Assembly (NCBI GenBank): GCA_017405765.1
Contig: JAFQZS010000015.1
Coordinates: forward strand, 1 to 59,183
Direction of reading: 5' to 3'
DNA from: Clostridia bacterium
GTDB taxonomy: Bacteria > Bacillota > Clostridia > Oscillospirales > RGIG577
DNA length: 59,183 bases
Shown here one piece after another: positions 1 through 7,985 of the stretch. The position numbers and the translations under genes are program-made. The notes under the pieces are model-generated. The model was not told the DNA's origin, searched no databases, and saw only the letters and a list, made by a program, of their open reading frames with translations. Position 1 is the stretch's first letter; each line of letters opens with the position of its first letter.

Positions 1-65
1 ACGAGGCTCGAACTCGCTACCTCCACCTTGGCAAGGTGGCGCTCTACCAGATGAGCTAAATCCGC
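1..65 (-). tRNA. tRNA-Gly (GCC), 3' end cut by window edge
   Basis: Read on the minus strand this starts GCGGATTTAGCTC, has a CCACC/GGTGG anticodon stem with loop TTGCCAA (anticodon GCC, glycine) and the T-loop GTTCGAGCC. The 3' half of the acceptor stem and the CCA lie outside the window. It is the most downstream of three minus-strand tRNAs (Val, Asp, Gly) that are probably co-transcribed. Confidence 0.95.
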
Positions 66-67
66 AT

Positions 68-144
68 TGGCGACCCGGATGAGACTCGAACTCACGACCT
101 CCGCCGTGACAGGGCGGCGTTCTAACCAACTGAACTACACGGCC
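68..144 (-). tRNA. tRNA-Asp (GTC) with a mispaired acceptor stem
   Basis: The minus strand shows a D-arm (GTTC/GAAC), anticodon stem GCCGC/GCGGC with loop containing GTC, the T-arm GTGAG/CTCAT around TTCGAGT, discriminator G and an encoded CCA. The 5' acceptor strand GGCCGTG does not match the 3' strand CCGGGTC: positions 5-68 (G with G) and 6-67 (U with C) are adjacent mispairs, where GGCCCGG would pair. It is either a functional tRNA with a weakened stem, a damaged copy, or a sequencing error. Confidence 0.9.
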
Positions 145-147
145 ACA

Positions 148-223
148 TGGTGGGAGCTACAGGGCTCGAACCTGTGACCCTCTGCTTGTAAGGCAGATGC
201 TCTCCCAGCTGAGCTAAGCTCCC
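148..223 (-). tRNA. tRNA-Val (TAC)
   Basis: On the minus strand GGGAGCT pairs perfectly with AGCTCCC in the acceptor stem. The anticodon loop CTTACAA gives TAC (valine), the T-loop is GGTTCGAGCC, and CCA is encoded. It lies three bases upstream of tRNA-Asp in the same direction. Confidence 0.96.
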
Positions 224-336
224 AATTAACTTTTTTCTCGCCGGTCAGCATTTTGTTCTCGCCAGCGACAAGAATTAGTTTACTACGATATATGCGCTTT
301 GTCAATACCTTTTTTGTTTTTTTATTAAAAATAAAT

Positions 337-1218
337 CTACTTTGAGGCTTCCTCAAGCAATGCTTCAAGCTCCTCTCTGCCGAAATCATAATGCTTATTG
401 CAAAAGTGGCATACAAGCTGAGCGTCGCCCTGCTCTCTTATAATATCCGAAAGCTCCTTCTTTCCCAAACTTATCAGCGCCTTTGACATACGTTCTTTGC
501 TGCACTTACAAACAAAGTCTATGCTGTCCATTTGAAGCACCTCTGTTTCAAGTCCCTCAAGAGCGCGCTGAAGTATCATTTTCGGCGTATATCCCTGGCT
601 TAAAAGCGCCGTCACAGGCGGAAGCTTTGCGATATTCTTTTCGATAAGATCTATTATTTTATCTTCGGTATACGGCAAAAGCTGTATCATGAATCCCCCT
701 GCCGCCTTAACGCTGAGATCTTCGCCAATCAAAACTCCCAGCGCGCAAACGGTCGGCACCTGCTCGCTTTTTGCAAAGTAATGCGTTATATCTTCCGCTA
801 TTTCTCCCGTCTGAAGGCGTATGCGCCCAATATAGGGCTCTTTCATACTAAGATCCTTTATGATAATAAGATCGCCGTTCCCGACTGCCCCGCCAACGTC
901 TATTTTACCGTTCGACGCCGGCGGAAGCTCCAAAGAAGGATTATCGACATATCCGCGCACATTGCCAAGATAATCGGATACTGCAATAATGCTGCCGAGA
1001 GGACCATCTCCGCGCACCTGCATAGTTAGGCTGTCTGTTTCGGTTTTTAAAAGGCACCCCATCATAGATGCGCCCAATAAAGCGCGTCCAAGCGCTACGG
1101 TCGAAAGCACAGAAAGGCCGTGCACCTTTCTTGCGTGCTCTACTATGTCCTTTCCCTCTATTGCAAATGCGCGCACGCTGAGTTCAGATGTTATCGCGCG
1201 TATCAATGTTCCGCTCAT
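337..1218 (-). CDS. hslO: Hsp33 redox-regulated chaperonin
   Basis: 293 aa, the full length of the Hsp33 family. This cytoplasmic holdase is switched on by oxidation of a C-terminal zinc centre. The four zinc-binding cysteines are visible as CKC near residue 238 and CHFC near residue 270, the C-X-C...C-X2-C spacing of the family. The N-terminal globular domain begins MSGTLIRAITSELSVRAFAI. The start is preceded by GGAGAAAATGA, and its ATGA overlaps the stop of the upstream methyltransferase by four bases, so the two are translationally coupled. It is the last gene of a three-gene minus-strand unit (TrpR-like regulator, methyltransferase, hslO). Confidence 0.96.
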   Translation of the reverse strand: MSGTLIRAITSELSVRAFAIEGKDIVEHARKVHGLSVLSTVALGRALLGASMMGCLLKTETDSLTMQVRGDGPLGSIIAVSDYLGNVRGYVDNPSLELPPASNGKIDVGGAVGNGDLIIIKDLSMKEPYIGRIRLQTGEIAEDITHYFAKSEQVPTVCALGVLIGEDLSVKAAGGFMIQLLPYTEDKIIDLIEKNIAKLPPVTALLSQGYTPKMILQRALEGLETEVLQMDSIDFVCKCSKERMSKALISLGKKELSDIIREQGDAQLVCHFCNKHYDFGREELEALLEEASK

Positions 1219-1973
1219 TTCATTTTCTCCTTTACAGCCGCAAACACGGCCCTTTCACAATCCGTTTGAGGCTTTTTAAACTTATATTCACCGTAGACGT
1301 AAACTCTGTCAAATCCCACCTCATAAAGCATGTCGGAAAGCTCCGTGATCTCATAGGCGCGCTCTTTTACGCAATCGTCCTCGCGCACATAAAGACCTTC
1401 ATCAGTCTTTTCAAACAGCGTCATATCGTAATAAAAACTGCGGCGTCTTTTGTCATACGAATGCTCCACGGCGCAAAAAACATCCTCGGTTTCATATATT
1501 GCGGTCGTACCGTCAAGCACATTTTTAAATCTGTGGGGAGTGTTTATATCAAAAACAAATAATCCTCCTGGATCAAGATACATATGACAGCACTCAAAAC
1601 AGCGCATAAGCTCGTTTTTATCTGTCAAGTGATTTATACTGTCAAGCGAAGAAACAACGGCTCCCACCGTACCATAAAGCTCAAACGAAGACATATCCTG
1701 ATTGAGATAAAGTATATCAAGCCCCGACTGCGCGCGCTTTGCCTGTGCAGCATTCAGCATCGCGTCGGAATTATCTATGCCTATCATATCATATCCCCGC
1801 CCGGCCATTATCTCGGTAAGCGTGCCCGTACCGCAGGCAAGGTCTGCCACTATTACGGGATCTGCGCCGAAGCGTTTGAATATGCGCTCGTAAAAATCAG
1901 CGATGCGTTCATAATCCACATGTGCATTGAGCGCGTCATAAAACCCTGCAAGCGCCGAATAGGATATATTCAT
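1215..1973 (-). CDS. Class I SAM-dependent methyltransferase, substrate unknown
   Basis: 252 aa with the Rossmann-type SAM fold: motif I is VADLACGTGTLTEIMAGRG around residues 42-60, followed by the acidic strand end IGIDNSDAML. The residues after motif IV (VVSSLDSINHL) fit a small-molecule or protein methyltransferase of the Methyltransf_11/25 type. No substrate can be read from the sequence. The start has AGAGGAGAA just upstream and overlaps the end of the preceding YerC-like gene by four bases. Its 3' end overlaps hslO. Confidence 0.85.
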   Translation of the reverse strand: MNISYSALAGFYDALNAHVDYERIADFYERIFKRFGADPVIVADLACGTGTLTEIMAGRGYDMIGIDNSDAMLNAAQAKRAQSGLDILYLNQDMSSFELYGTVGAVVSSLDSINHLTDKNELMRCFECCHMYLDPGGLFVFDINTPHRFKNVLDGTTAIYETEDVFCAVEHSYDKRRRSFYYDMTLFEKTDEGLYVREDDCVKERAYEITELSDMLYEVGFDRVYVYGEYKFKKPQTDCERAVFAAVKEKMK

Positions 1974-2281
1974 TTCTCCTCTGCCCCGTTTTCTTCCTCG
2001 CTCATTCTGTCAAGCACTGTAGCATATCCGTCGCTTCCGTAATGAAGGCAGCGGTTTATACGGCTTATAGTGGCCGTAGAAACGCCTGTCTGCGCAATAA
2101 TGTCTACATACAGTTTGTTTTCACGAAGCAGTCTTGCGACCAAAAGACGCTGTGCCATAGCCTTTATCTCGGCTATAGTACAGAGGTCCTCAAAAAAATC
2201 GTAACATTCTTCCGTGTTTTTCAGCGATAGTATTGCCTTATAAAGATAATCTATATTTTCGTCCTGAAGTCTTTTCTTCAT
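1970..2281 (-). CDS. YerC/YecD family TrpR-like DNA-binding protein
   Basis: 103 aa from the ATG at 2281. The protein is almost all helix and carries a Trp-repressor-type helix-turn-helix: LTIAEIKAMAQRL-like first helices, then a recognition region TGVSTATISRINRCL near residues 66-80. The family is small, cytoplasmic and widespread in Firmicutes, but its target genes are generally unknown. An in-frame start 12 codons further upstream has a worse ribosome-binding context; the chosen ATG follows AAAGGACGG. It is the first gene of the unit that continues into the methyltransferase and hslO. Confidence 0.88.
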   Translation of the reverse strand: MKKRLQDENIDYLYKAILSLKNTEECYDFFEDLCTIAEIKAMAQRLLVARLLRENKLYVDIIAQTGVSTATISRINRCLHYGSDGYATVLDRMSEEENGAEEK

Positions 2282-2341
2282 AATAAAATACCGTCCTTTC
2301 GCCTGCGATGCTATCATTTTACCTCAAAAATTTACGCATGT

Positions 2342-2396
2342 AAAGCAATAAACCGCAAAAGAATTCTTAAAAAGACTCTTTTGCGGTTTATTGCTC
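2342..2396 (-). terminator. Rho-independent terminator after xerD
   Basis: A near-perfect inverted repeat, AGCAATAAACCGCAAAAGA against TCTTTTGCGGTTTATTGCT, surrounds a short A/T-rich loop just downstream of the recombinase stop codon. Both flanks are T-rich on their own strands, so it may work in both directions. Confidence 0.85.
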
Positions 2397-2419
2397 TTTT
2401 CTTATAGGAGTCAGGTATC

Positions 2420-3340
2420 TCAAGCTCGGGGATGGAACTTCTGATATACCTCATTCAGCTTATTCTTCGTTATCTGCGCATATACCTGAGTTGAAGATAT
2501 ATCGCTGTGGCCGAGCATTTCCTTTATGGAATGAAGATCGGCGCCGTTTTCGATAAGATGCACGGCAAACGAATGTCTCAACGTATGCGGCGTAACTTTA
2601 TTCTCAATTCCTATCTGTTTTGCATACTGCTTAATAATTTTCCAAAACCCTTGGCGCGTAAGGCGCTGTCCCGAAAAATTAACAAACAGCGCTTTTTGAT
2701 TTGCATCGGGCGACATAAGCGGACGCGCCGTCTCTATATAATCAGAAAGGCTTTTTGCGGCCATTTTATATATCGGAACTATACGCTCCTTTAACCCGCT
2801 TGAGCATCTTATAAAGCCAAGCTCCAGATTTACATCGCGCAGATTAAGGTCTATAAGCTCGCTTACTCTTATTCCTGTCGCATATAAAAGCTCCAGCATC
2901 GCCTTATCTCTGTACCCTTTCAAATCAACGCATTTGGGCTGATCCAAAAGAAGCTCTACTTCCTTGCTTGTAAGCACCTGCGGCAGCTTCTTTTCAACGG
3001 TCACACGTTCAAGCGTCAGCGCCGGGTTCATCGGTATAGCGTTGATAGAAGCAAAATATTTAAAAAAACTCTTCAGCGAAGCAATATTTCTTGTAATGGT
3101 CGCGTTGGAACGGTGTATGCTGCGAAGATGCGATATGTAATCCTCTATGTTCGACTGCGTTACAGAAGCTATATCCGTAACTCCGATAGTTTCAAGATAC
3201 TCTATGAACTGAGATATATCGCTTCTATAGGATTGTATTGTATTCGCAGAAGATTTCCTTTCGTTTTTAAGATACAATTCGTACATATTAAGATATTTTT
3301 GCAAAATCTTTTGCCTCCGTTTCGGGGAAGTGGTGTACAT
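2420..3340 (-). CDS. xerD: Tyrosine recombinase, XerD type
   Basis: 306 aa, typical XerC/XerD length. The N-terminal SAM-like DNA-binding domain (residues 15-105) is followed by the catalytic domain. Catalytic residues visible are Arg in ATGIRVSEL (near 157), the HTLRH box (near 252), His in LGHS (near 278) and the nucleophile Tyr in TQVYAQ (near 287). The enzyme resolves chromosome dimers at dif. Its place directly behind spoIIM, with six bases between stop and start, is a common clostridial arrangement and argues for the housekeeping enzyme rather than an integrase. The XerD rather than XerC label rests on this context. Confidence 0.88.
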   Translation of the reverse strand: MYTTSPKRRQKILQKYLNMYELYLKNERKSSANTIQSYRSDISQFIEYLETIGVTDIASVTQSNIEDYISHLRSIHRSNATITRNIASLKSFFKYFASINAIPMNPALTLERVTVEKKLPQVLTSKEVELLLDQPKCVDLKGYRDKAMLELLYATGIRVSELIDLNLRDVNLELGFIRCSSGLKERIVPIYKMAAKSLSDYIETARPLMSPDANQKALFVNFSGQRLTRQGFWKIIKQYAKQIGIENKVTPHTLRHSFAVHLIENGADLHSIKEMLGHSDISSTQVYAQITKNKLNEVYQKFHPRA

Positions 3341-3346
3341 TTATAC

Positions 3347-3967
3347 TTAGCCTGATGAAAATGCCAGCACCGACAGGCATTCAAAAAAAGAAGCCGCCGT
3401 AATAAGAAGGGCAAATATCACAAAGACCGTGATATGAGTCCTGAGCGCTTTGGCAAAATCATTTTTTATCTCCGGTATGCCCCGTACGTTTTTATACAAT
3501 CGAAAAGAAAACTTTGTACAAATGACCGCATAAAACGTAAGAAGCGGCAGCGAAAACATATTCTGAAGGAATATTGTCAATACCGAGAGTATAAAGCCCC
3601 CGTCATAGGACAGCGAATATATCGTGCCCAGTGCAAAGCCCAGGCAGAATATTTTCATTGAAAAAATCGCTAAAACAAAAGGTACGCCAACTACAATAAA
3701 GCCTGCGATAAACATAAAAAACAAATATCGGATATTGATTTTTAAAGTCTCAATAAAGAGAAGCCAAAAACCGATATCGCCGTCATTTACGTTTATCGTT
3801 AAATTTTCATAGAAACCTGCAAATAAATTTGCATCCGACGCAACGAAACCGCGTACAAAAAACACGCCTGCGCAAAGGGCCGATACATACAGGACAAAAA
3901 CGCCGGTAAAAATACCTGTGTTTTTTTTGATCCATATATCAAAATCCCAAAGAGGATCGTTAAGCAT
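3347..3967 (-). CDS. spoIIM: Stage II sporulation protein M
   Basis: 206 aa integral membrane protein with about five hydrophobic segments (near residues 19-38, 77-103, 108-130, 134-152 and 178-200). SpoIIM belongs to the DMP machinery (SpoIID, SpoIIM, SpoIIP) that drives septal peptidoglycan hydrolysis and engulfment in endospore formers. The start ATG is preceded by GAGGGACCTGGT. It is probably translated together with xerD just downstream. A SpoIID-like protein also occurs in this window (11561-13207). Homologues are found in some non-sporulating relatives, so the gene alone does not prove sporulation. Confidence 0.9.
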   Translation of the reverse strand: MLNDPLWDFDIWIKKNTGIFTGVFVLYVSALCAGVFFVRGFVASDANLFAGFYENLTINVNDGDIGFWLLFIETLKINIRYLFFMFIAGFIVVGVPFVLAIFSMKIFCLGFALGTIYSLSYDGGFILSVLTIFLQNMFSLPLLTFYAVICTKFSFRLYKNVRGIPEIKNDFAKALRTHITVFVIFALLITAASFFECLSVLAFSSG

Positions 3968-4027
3968 ACCAGGTCCCTCACGAAATCAAACCGAACATTC
4001 TATAGTGTACAGTATCTTTTGCAATTT

Positions 4028-4082
4028 GCAGTTTGCAGTATCAGTCGCAGTATCAGGTGACTGCAGTATCAGTTGCAGTCAT
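4028..4082. repeat. Three direct copies of GCAGTATCAG
   Basis: The 10-mer GCAGTATCAG occurs at 4035, 4047 and 4063 (steps of 12 and 16 bases), flanked by partial units (GCAGT). It lies in the gap between proC and spoIIM. It could be a small slippage repeat or a cluster of protein sites; the sequence gives no function. Confidence 0.7.
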
Positions 4083-4170
4083 GATAATAGAGCCCCAACA
4101 GCATTTAAGCCCTAATATCATATGATAGATGTTTCGGTAATATACTCCCGTGAGGGAACTCAAAGTCTAC

Positions 4171-4980
4171 TTAACCGGCGCCCAGCTCATAAGAACGTTT
4201 TGTACACGCTTTCATTGCGTCGTCAATAGTCTTATAAACGTTATTTGCATCAAAACATTTGATGGATTCTATGGTAGTTCCGCCCGGGGAACAAACCATT
4301 TTAATAAGCTCCTTAGGCGACAGGCTGGAATTTCTAAGCATTTTTATCGAGCCTTCAAAAACAGCGCATATAAGCTTAAAAGCTTCGTCGCGGTCAATGC
4401 CCTGGTCTACGGCGCTTTCGACCATCGCATCAACAAAGTAGTAAACGTATGCCGGCGAGCTGCCGTTAACACAAACTATTTCGTTCATCTGCGATTCGTC
4501 TATAAGCGAAACGACGCCGAGCTTACTGAATACATCGATAACAAAACGCTTCTTGTCTTCCTCAATGTCATCCGGCGCGTATATCGCGCTTGCGCCAAGC
4601 GAAACCATAAGCGGAGCGTTTGGCATCACGCGGATTATCTTGACCTTCTGACCGAGGATATCTCTTATTTTTTCCGTAGGAACGCCTGCAGCGATCGTGA
4701 CAAAAAGCTTGTCCGACAGATCAAGTGAAGAAAGCTTACTCAAAACCTCGGGGAAGACCTGCGGCTTAATGCAGAGAAAAATGATATCGCAAAGCTCTGT
4801 CAAAGTAGCCTCATTGCGGGCAACGCAGCAGCCGAGTTTTAAAAAACGCTCGGAAGCCTCAGCCTTCGCATCGTAAACGGTTATGCAGGAAGGTTTGAGT
4901 ACACCGCTGGTCAGCATACCATTTATTATAGCGCCGCCCATGTTTCCGGTACCCAAAAAACCTGTCATAAAAGCGCTCAC
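4171..4980 (-). CDS. proC: Pyrroline-5-carboxylate reductase
   Basis: 269 aa, the usual ProC length. It catalyses the last step of proline synthesis, NAD(P)H-dependent reduction of pyrroline-5-carboxylate. The N-terminal dinucleotide-binding motif is GFLGTGNMGGAI (residues 7-18). The C-terminal dimerisation region carries the family signature VCSPGGTTIESI (near 227-238) and NGSSPAYVYYFVDAM (near 172-186). The frame opens with GTG at 4980 behind ACGGGGTGA; ATG at 4968 is an alternative start with a weaker site. It stands alone, with A/T-rich DNA upstream. Confidence 0.95.
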   Translation of the reverse strand: MSAFMTGFLGTGNMGGAIINGMLTSGVLKPSCITVYDAKAEASERFLKLGCCVARNEATLTELCDIIFLCIKPQVFPEVLSKLSSLDLSDKLFVTIAAGVPTEKIRDILGQKVKIIRVMPNAPLMVSLGASAIYAPDDIEEDKKRFVIDVFSKLGVVSLIDESQMNEIVCVNGSSPAYVYYFVDAMVESAVDQGIDRDEAFKLICAVFEGSIKMLRNSSLSPKELIKMVCSPGGTTIESIKCFDANNVYKTIDDAMKACTKRSYELGAG

Positions 4981-5265
4981 TCTTAAGTCACCCCGTTTGA
5001 TTTACATAATTAATTTTCCTATAACTTTTTCTGCAATATTATAGTAATACACATTTTATCAATTTGCAAGAGCAAATTTTGGATTATGTAACCGAAATTC
5101 ATCTTTTTATGTAAACTTGTTTTATGTCAACACACGAAACTTAATACATTTTGTTGATTTTAAGCAGTTTTCTCACAACATTTTGTCCGGAATTTGAAGA
5201 TTTCGATATTGAAAAAAATTTTAAAAAAATTTAAAAAAATTTTGATTTTTTAAGAAAATACGCAA
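4981..5265. other. A/T-rich intergenic stretch upstream of proC
   Basis: No open frame or RNA is supported here. The minus-strand part next to proC contains a TATAAT at about 5035-5045 with TTGATA-like hexamers at non-ideal spacing, so a proC promoter is likely but its exact boxes are uncertain. The rest is A- and T-tracts. Confidence 0.5.
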
Positions 5266-5303
5266 AAAAAACGGCTGCAATGCTGATTGCGGCCGTTTTT
5301 TCA
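5265..5303 (-). terminator. Terminator of the SCIFF maturase gene
   Basis: AACGGCTGCAAT and ATTGCGGCCGTT form a stem with one mismatch around a short loop. On the minus strand it is followed by a run of eight T. It lies about 35 bases past the stop of the maturase gene. Confidence 0.85.
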
Positions 5304-5334
5304 TTGAAAATGCGATCTGTCGTATTATGTTTCT

Positions 5335-6735
5335 TTAGTTCTCTTCCCTGTCATTTAACGCTGCCGCGAGCCATATCGCGCACTCAACGCGCTTCTTTTC
5401 CAGCTCGCAGGCGATCGTGTTCGGCAGCTTTATATCGCCGCGCATCTGGAAGTTGTTTGCCGCGCATCCGCCGCTGCAATAAAACTTAGCCCAGCACTTT
5501 TTACATTCGGGCTTCGAGTAAACATTGTTTTCGGCAAAGGTCTTTTTTATCGTCAAGTCAAGCTCATCGCTTTCATGCACGTTGCCCATCTTATACTCGC
5601 TGTGTCCCACAAACTGATGGCAGGGGTATATATCCCCTTCCGGCGTTACGGCCAGATATTCGTTTCCGCTTCCGCATCCGTGCAGCCGTTTTATTACGCA
5701 AGGCCCTTGAGTAAGGTCCAGCATAAAATGAAAGAAGTTGAACCCCTCCCCTGCGCATATGCGGTCGTACATTATTTTTGCCAGACGCTCGTATTCTTCA
5801 TAGATCTGCGGCAGGTCGTCCTCTGTAAGCGAGTATGCAAGCTTAGGATCCGAAACGACCGGCTCTACCGAGATCTGGTCAAATCCCGCATCGGCGAGAT
5901 GAAGCACATCGTTTGAAAAGTCCTTATTATACTTTGTAAAAGTGCCTCTTACGTAATATTCTCGATCTCCCCTAAGCTTTGCCATTTTTAAAAGCTTCGG
6001 CGCTATTACATCATAGCTGCCGCCGCCCGACGCCGTTTTTCTTACCCTGTCGTTTACTTCCTTTCTTCCGTCAAGGCTCAGCACCACGTTCGACATATGC
6101 TCGTTTATGTATTCCATGTTCTCGTCGTTTAAGAGCACGCCGTTCGTCGTTATCGTAAAGCGAAAATTCTTATTATGAAGTCTCCCCTGTTCTGATGCGT
6201 ACTCGGTTATCTTTTTTACGACGCCGAAATTCATCAGCGGCTCCCCGCCGAAAAAGTCGATCTCTATGTTGCGTCGGCCCCTTGACTTAAGAATAACAAG
6301 ATCTATAGCTTTTTTGCCTGTTTCAAGATCCATCAGCTTTCTTGTGCCGCCGAAATCTCCTGTTGATGCAAAGCAATATTCGCACCTTAAATTACAGTCG
6401 TGCGCCACATGAAGGCAAAGCGCCTTTACGGGCGCAAGCTCGCCGCTCTTCTTTGCTATATCCTCGTATACGTCCGGCGTATACAGCATCTCGCTGTTTA
6501 TAAGCTCCGACACCTCGTTTCGTGCCGTTTCTATATCTTTAAGCTCATACTGCTCCCTAAGCCGGTCTAAAACATCGTCCGGCAGCTTTTCTCTTAAATC
6601 ATGCCCGCCGTTTTTGTCATCATGCTTTTCCAATAGAGAAAGCATATCATATGTAAGCTTATCAACCTCCAGCACCGCTCCCGAGTTTACGTCAAGAGCG
6701 AAGCTCCTCCCATGCATACTATAAAGGTGTACCAT
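5335..6735 (-). CDS. scfB: SCIFF peptide thioether-forming radical SAM maturase
   Basis: 466 aa, the full length of the SCIFF maturase (CteB/ScfB) family. The radical SAM motif CNLRCEYC (near residues 113-120) binds the catalytic 4Fe-4S cluster. The C-terminal SPASM/Twitch part has cysteines in the GCGSGN region, the YPCHQF region (near 376) and the CKKCWAKFYCSGGC region (near 415-428). The enzyme joins cysteine sulfur to backbone carbons in the small SCIFF peptide encoded just upstream. The start ATG follows AAAGGATGATGATCG. A terminator-like hairpin lies between peptide and maturase. Confidence 0.96.
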   Translation of the reverse strand: MVHLYSMHGRSFALDVNSGAVLEVDKLTYDMLSLLEKHDDKNGGHDLREKLPDDVLDRLREQYELKDIETARNEVSELINSEMLYTPDVYEDIAKKSGELAPVKALCLHVAHDCNLRCEYCFASTGDFGGTRKLMDLETGKKAIDLVILKSRGRRNIEIDFFGGEPLMNFGVVKKITEYASEQGRLHNKNFRFTITTNGVLLNDENMEYINEHMSNVVLSLDGRKEVNDRVRKTASGGGSYDVIAPKLLKMAKLRGDREYYVRGTFTKYNKDFSNDVLHLADAGFDQISVEPVVSDPKLAYSLTEDDLPQIYEEYERLAKIMYDRICAGEGFNFFHFMLDLTQGPCVIKRLHGCGSGNEYLAVTPEGDIYPCHQFVGHSEYKMGNVHESDELDLTIKKTFAENNVYSKPECKKCWAKFYCSGGCAANNFQMRGDIKLPNTIACELEKKRVECAIWLAAALNDREEN

Positions 6736-6759
6736 CGATCATCATCCTTTTTTACTTAA

Positions 6760-6782
6760 AACAAAAGGAGCCGTTCGGCTCC
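6760..6782 (-). terminator. Hairpin between SCIFF peptide and maturase genes (probable attenuating terminator)
   Basis: On the minus strand GGAGCCG pairs with CGGCTCC around a two-base loop and is followed directly by TTTTGTTTT. It lies 12 bases after the peptide stop codon and ends about 25 bases before the maturase start. Such a short terminator would let only part of the transcripts run on into the maturase gene. The structure is seen; partial termination is inferred. Confidence 0.65.
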
Positions 6783-6794
6783 CCTTGAACTTTT

Positions 6795-6938
6795 TTACTT
6801 GCGGTTCTCACACTTCTGATTGGCCACCGTGCATGACGTCTTGCATGCCGACTGGCAAGAGGTCTGACATTCGCCGCATCCGCCTCTGCATGCGCTTTCT
6901 TTTAAAGTGGCAGGGCTTATAACTTTAATATGTTTCAT
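6795..6938 (-). CDS. scfA: SCIFF ribosomal peptide precursor (six-cysteines-in-forty-five type)
   Basis: A 47-aa gene on the minus strand, with GGAGGGAAG six bases before its ATG. The peptide begins MKHIKVISPATLKESACRGG and ends CTVANQKCENRK. Cysteines sit at residues 17, 21, 24, 28, 32, 36 and 43, in the spacing GGCGECQTSCQSACKTSC that marks SCIFF peptides, among the most conserved RiPP precursors of Clostridia. It is the substrate of the maturase encoded downstream, which forms thioether links from cysteines. The biological role of the mature peptide is unknown. Confidence 0.95.
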   Translation of the reverse strand: MKHIKVISPATLKESACRGGCGECQTSCQSACKTSCTVANQKCENRK

Positions 6939-6967
6939 AATTCTTCCCTCCAAAAAACTTTCTTGAT

Positions 6968-7375
6968 TTATTTTCTTCCCGGCAATTTAAGGTTCACTCC
7001 GGCAACGCCGCCCGCCGCTCCCAAAGCAAGCATAACGACAAGACGCACCAAAGCATTCTTAAAAACCGCCTCTGCATCAAAGCAGACAGTGCCGACGATA
7101 TATATTACCGCAAACAGAATCGCTCCCGTTATAATACCATGGATCATACCGCGCGAACCGAACCCGGCCGCACAGGCAAAAGCGCCCGCAAAGCTCGACA
7201 GTCCTACGGAGACAAGGGTAATGATCCACGCCGCATCCTTCGGCACCCCCGCATACGTTATAAGAAGAGCGCCCAAAACAAGAAATATCCAGCATAAAAC
7301 GAACGATGCAGCCACCGCCGCAATATACGTTTTAACAGGGCTTTTTGCTTGCGATACGGTTTCGTTCTTTTTCAT
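6968..7375 (-). CDS. TIGR04086 family membrane protein
   Basis: 135 aa from the ATG at 7375, which follows GGGGAGGATTTT; the same frame runs six codons further up to a GTG with no good site. Four hydrophobic segments are visible (near residues 17-40, 47-72, 78-97 and 105-125), with a basic C-terminus LKLPGRK. Members of this small family of unknown function are typically found in Clostridia next to yajC and the SCIFF genes, exactly the neighbours here. No catalytic residues are apparent. Confidence 0.8.
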   Translation of the reverse strand: MKKNETVSQAKSPVKTYIAAVAASFVLCWIFLVLGALLITYAGVPKDAAWIITLVSVGLSSFAGAFACAAGFGSRGMIHGIITGAILFAVIYIVGTVCFDAEAVFKNALVRLVVMLALGAAGGVAGVNLKLPGRK

Positions 7376-7445
7376 AAAATCCTCCCCTTTCACATCTTTT
7401 ATAAAATAAGTATGGAAGGGGTATGGATTTTATGACGGTCATCGC

Positions 7446-7883
7446 TTATTTTTTCTGGCTGCCGTCGTATTCATCCGTATACTCGCCGTCTGCATAATCC
7501 TCGTCAAAATCATAATCGTCGTATTCTTCGCCGTTTTCGTCTACAGTATAGTCTTCATACGATTCTTCATCCTCATTATCGACCCGTTCGAGCTCGTCTC
7601 TCTGCGTTCTCGTAACAGCCGGAGCAGGATCAAGCACTGTAAGCGCATTTCTTACAAAGTCAAGACGTACTCTGTCGCGTCCGCATTCGATAGTGATGAT
7701 ATCATCTTTTATCTTGATGACCCTGCCGACTACGCCTCCCGCGCTTTGTACCTTATCACCGCGCTTTATGTTTTTTCTCATTTCATTGATCTCTTTTTGC
7801 TTTCTCTGCTGAGGTCTTATCATGAGAAAATACATAACTGCCACAATGAGTATCAGCGGGATAAACGCTTGTAAATTTTCCAT
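7446..7883 (-). CDS. yajC: Preprotein translocase subunit YajC
   Basis: 145 aa. An N-terminal single membrane helix (residues 4-22, followed by MIRPQQRKQKE) and the small soluble domain with GDKVQSAGGVVGRV mark YajC, an accessory subunit of the SecDF complex. The last 45 residues are an extra tail very rich in Asp, Glu and Tyr, longer than in the best-known homologues (about 85-110 aa). It lies downstream of tgt in the common clostridial queA/tgt/yajC neighbourhood. Confidence 0.93.
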   Translation of the reverse strand: MENLQAFIPLILIVAVMYFLMIRPQQRKQKEINEMRKNIKRGDKVQSAGGVVGRVIKIKDDIITIECGRDRVRLDFVRNALTVLDPAPAVTRTQRDELERVDNEDEESYEDYTVDENGEEYDDYDFDEDYADGEYTDEYDGSQKK

Positions 7884-7985
7884 ACCTTTTAATACACCTC
7901 CTAAGTTACCTAGTTATTTATTATATTAAAACTTTTATATAATAGCAATAATTTATTTGTGATTTTCAGAAAAAATATGCAAAAA

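Noticed and set aside
135-416. A 93-codon minus-strand frame over the tRNA-Val and tRNA-Asp genes
   Set aside because: It runs through tRNA genes and the hslO 3' region and has no protein-like character.
2420-3340. Tyrosine recombinase as sign of an integrated element
   Set aside because: It lies directly behind spoIIM, a standard housekeeping position for XerD, with no phage or plasmid genes or attachment repeats around it.
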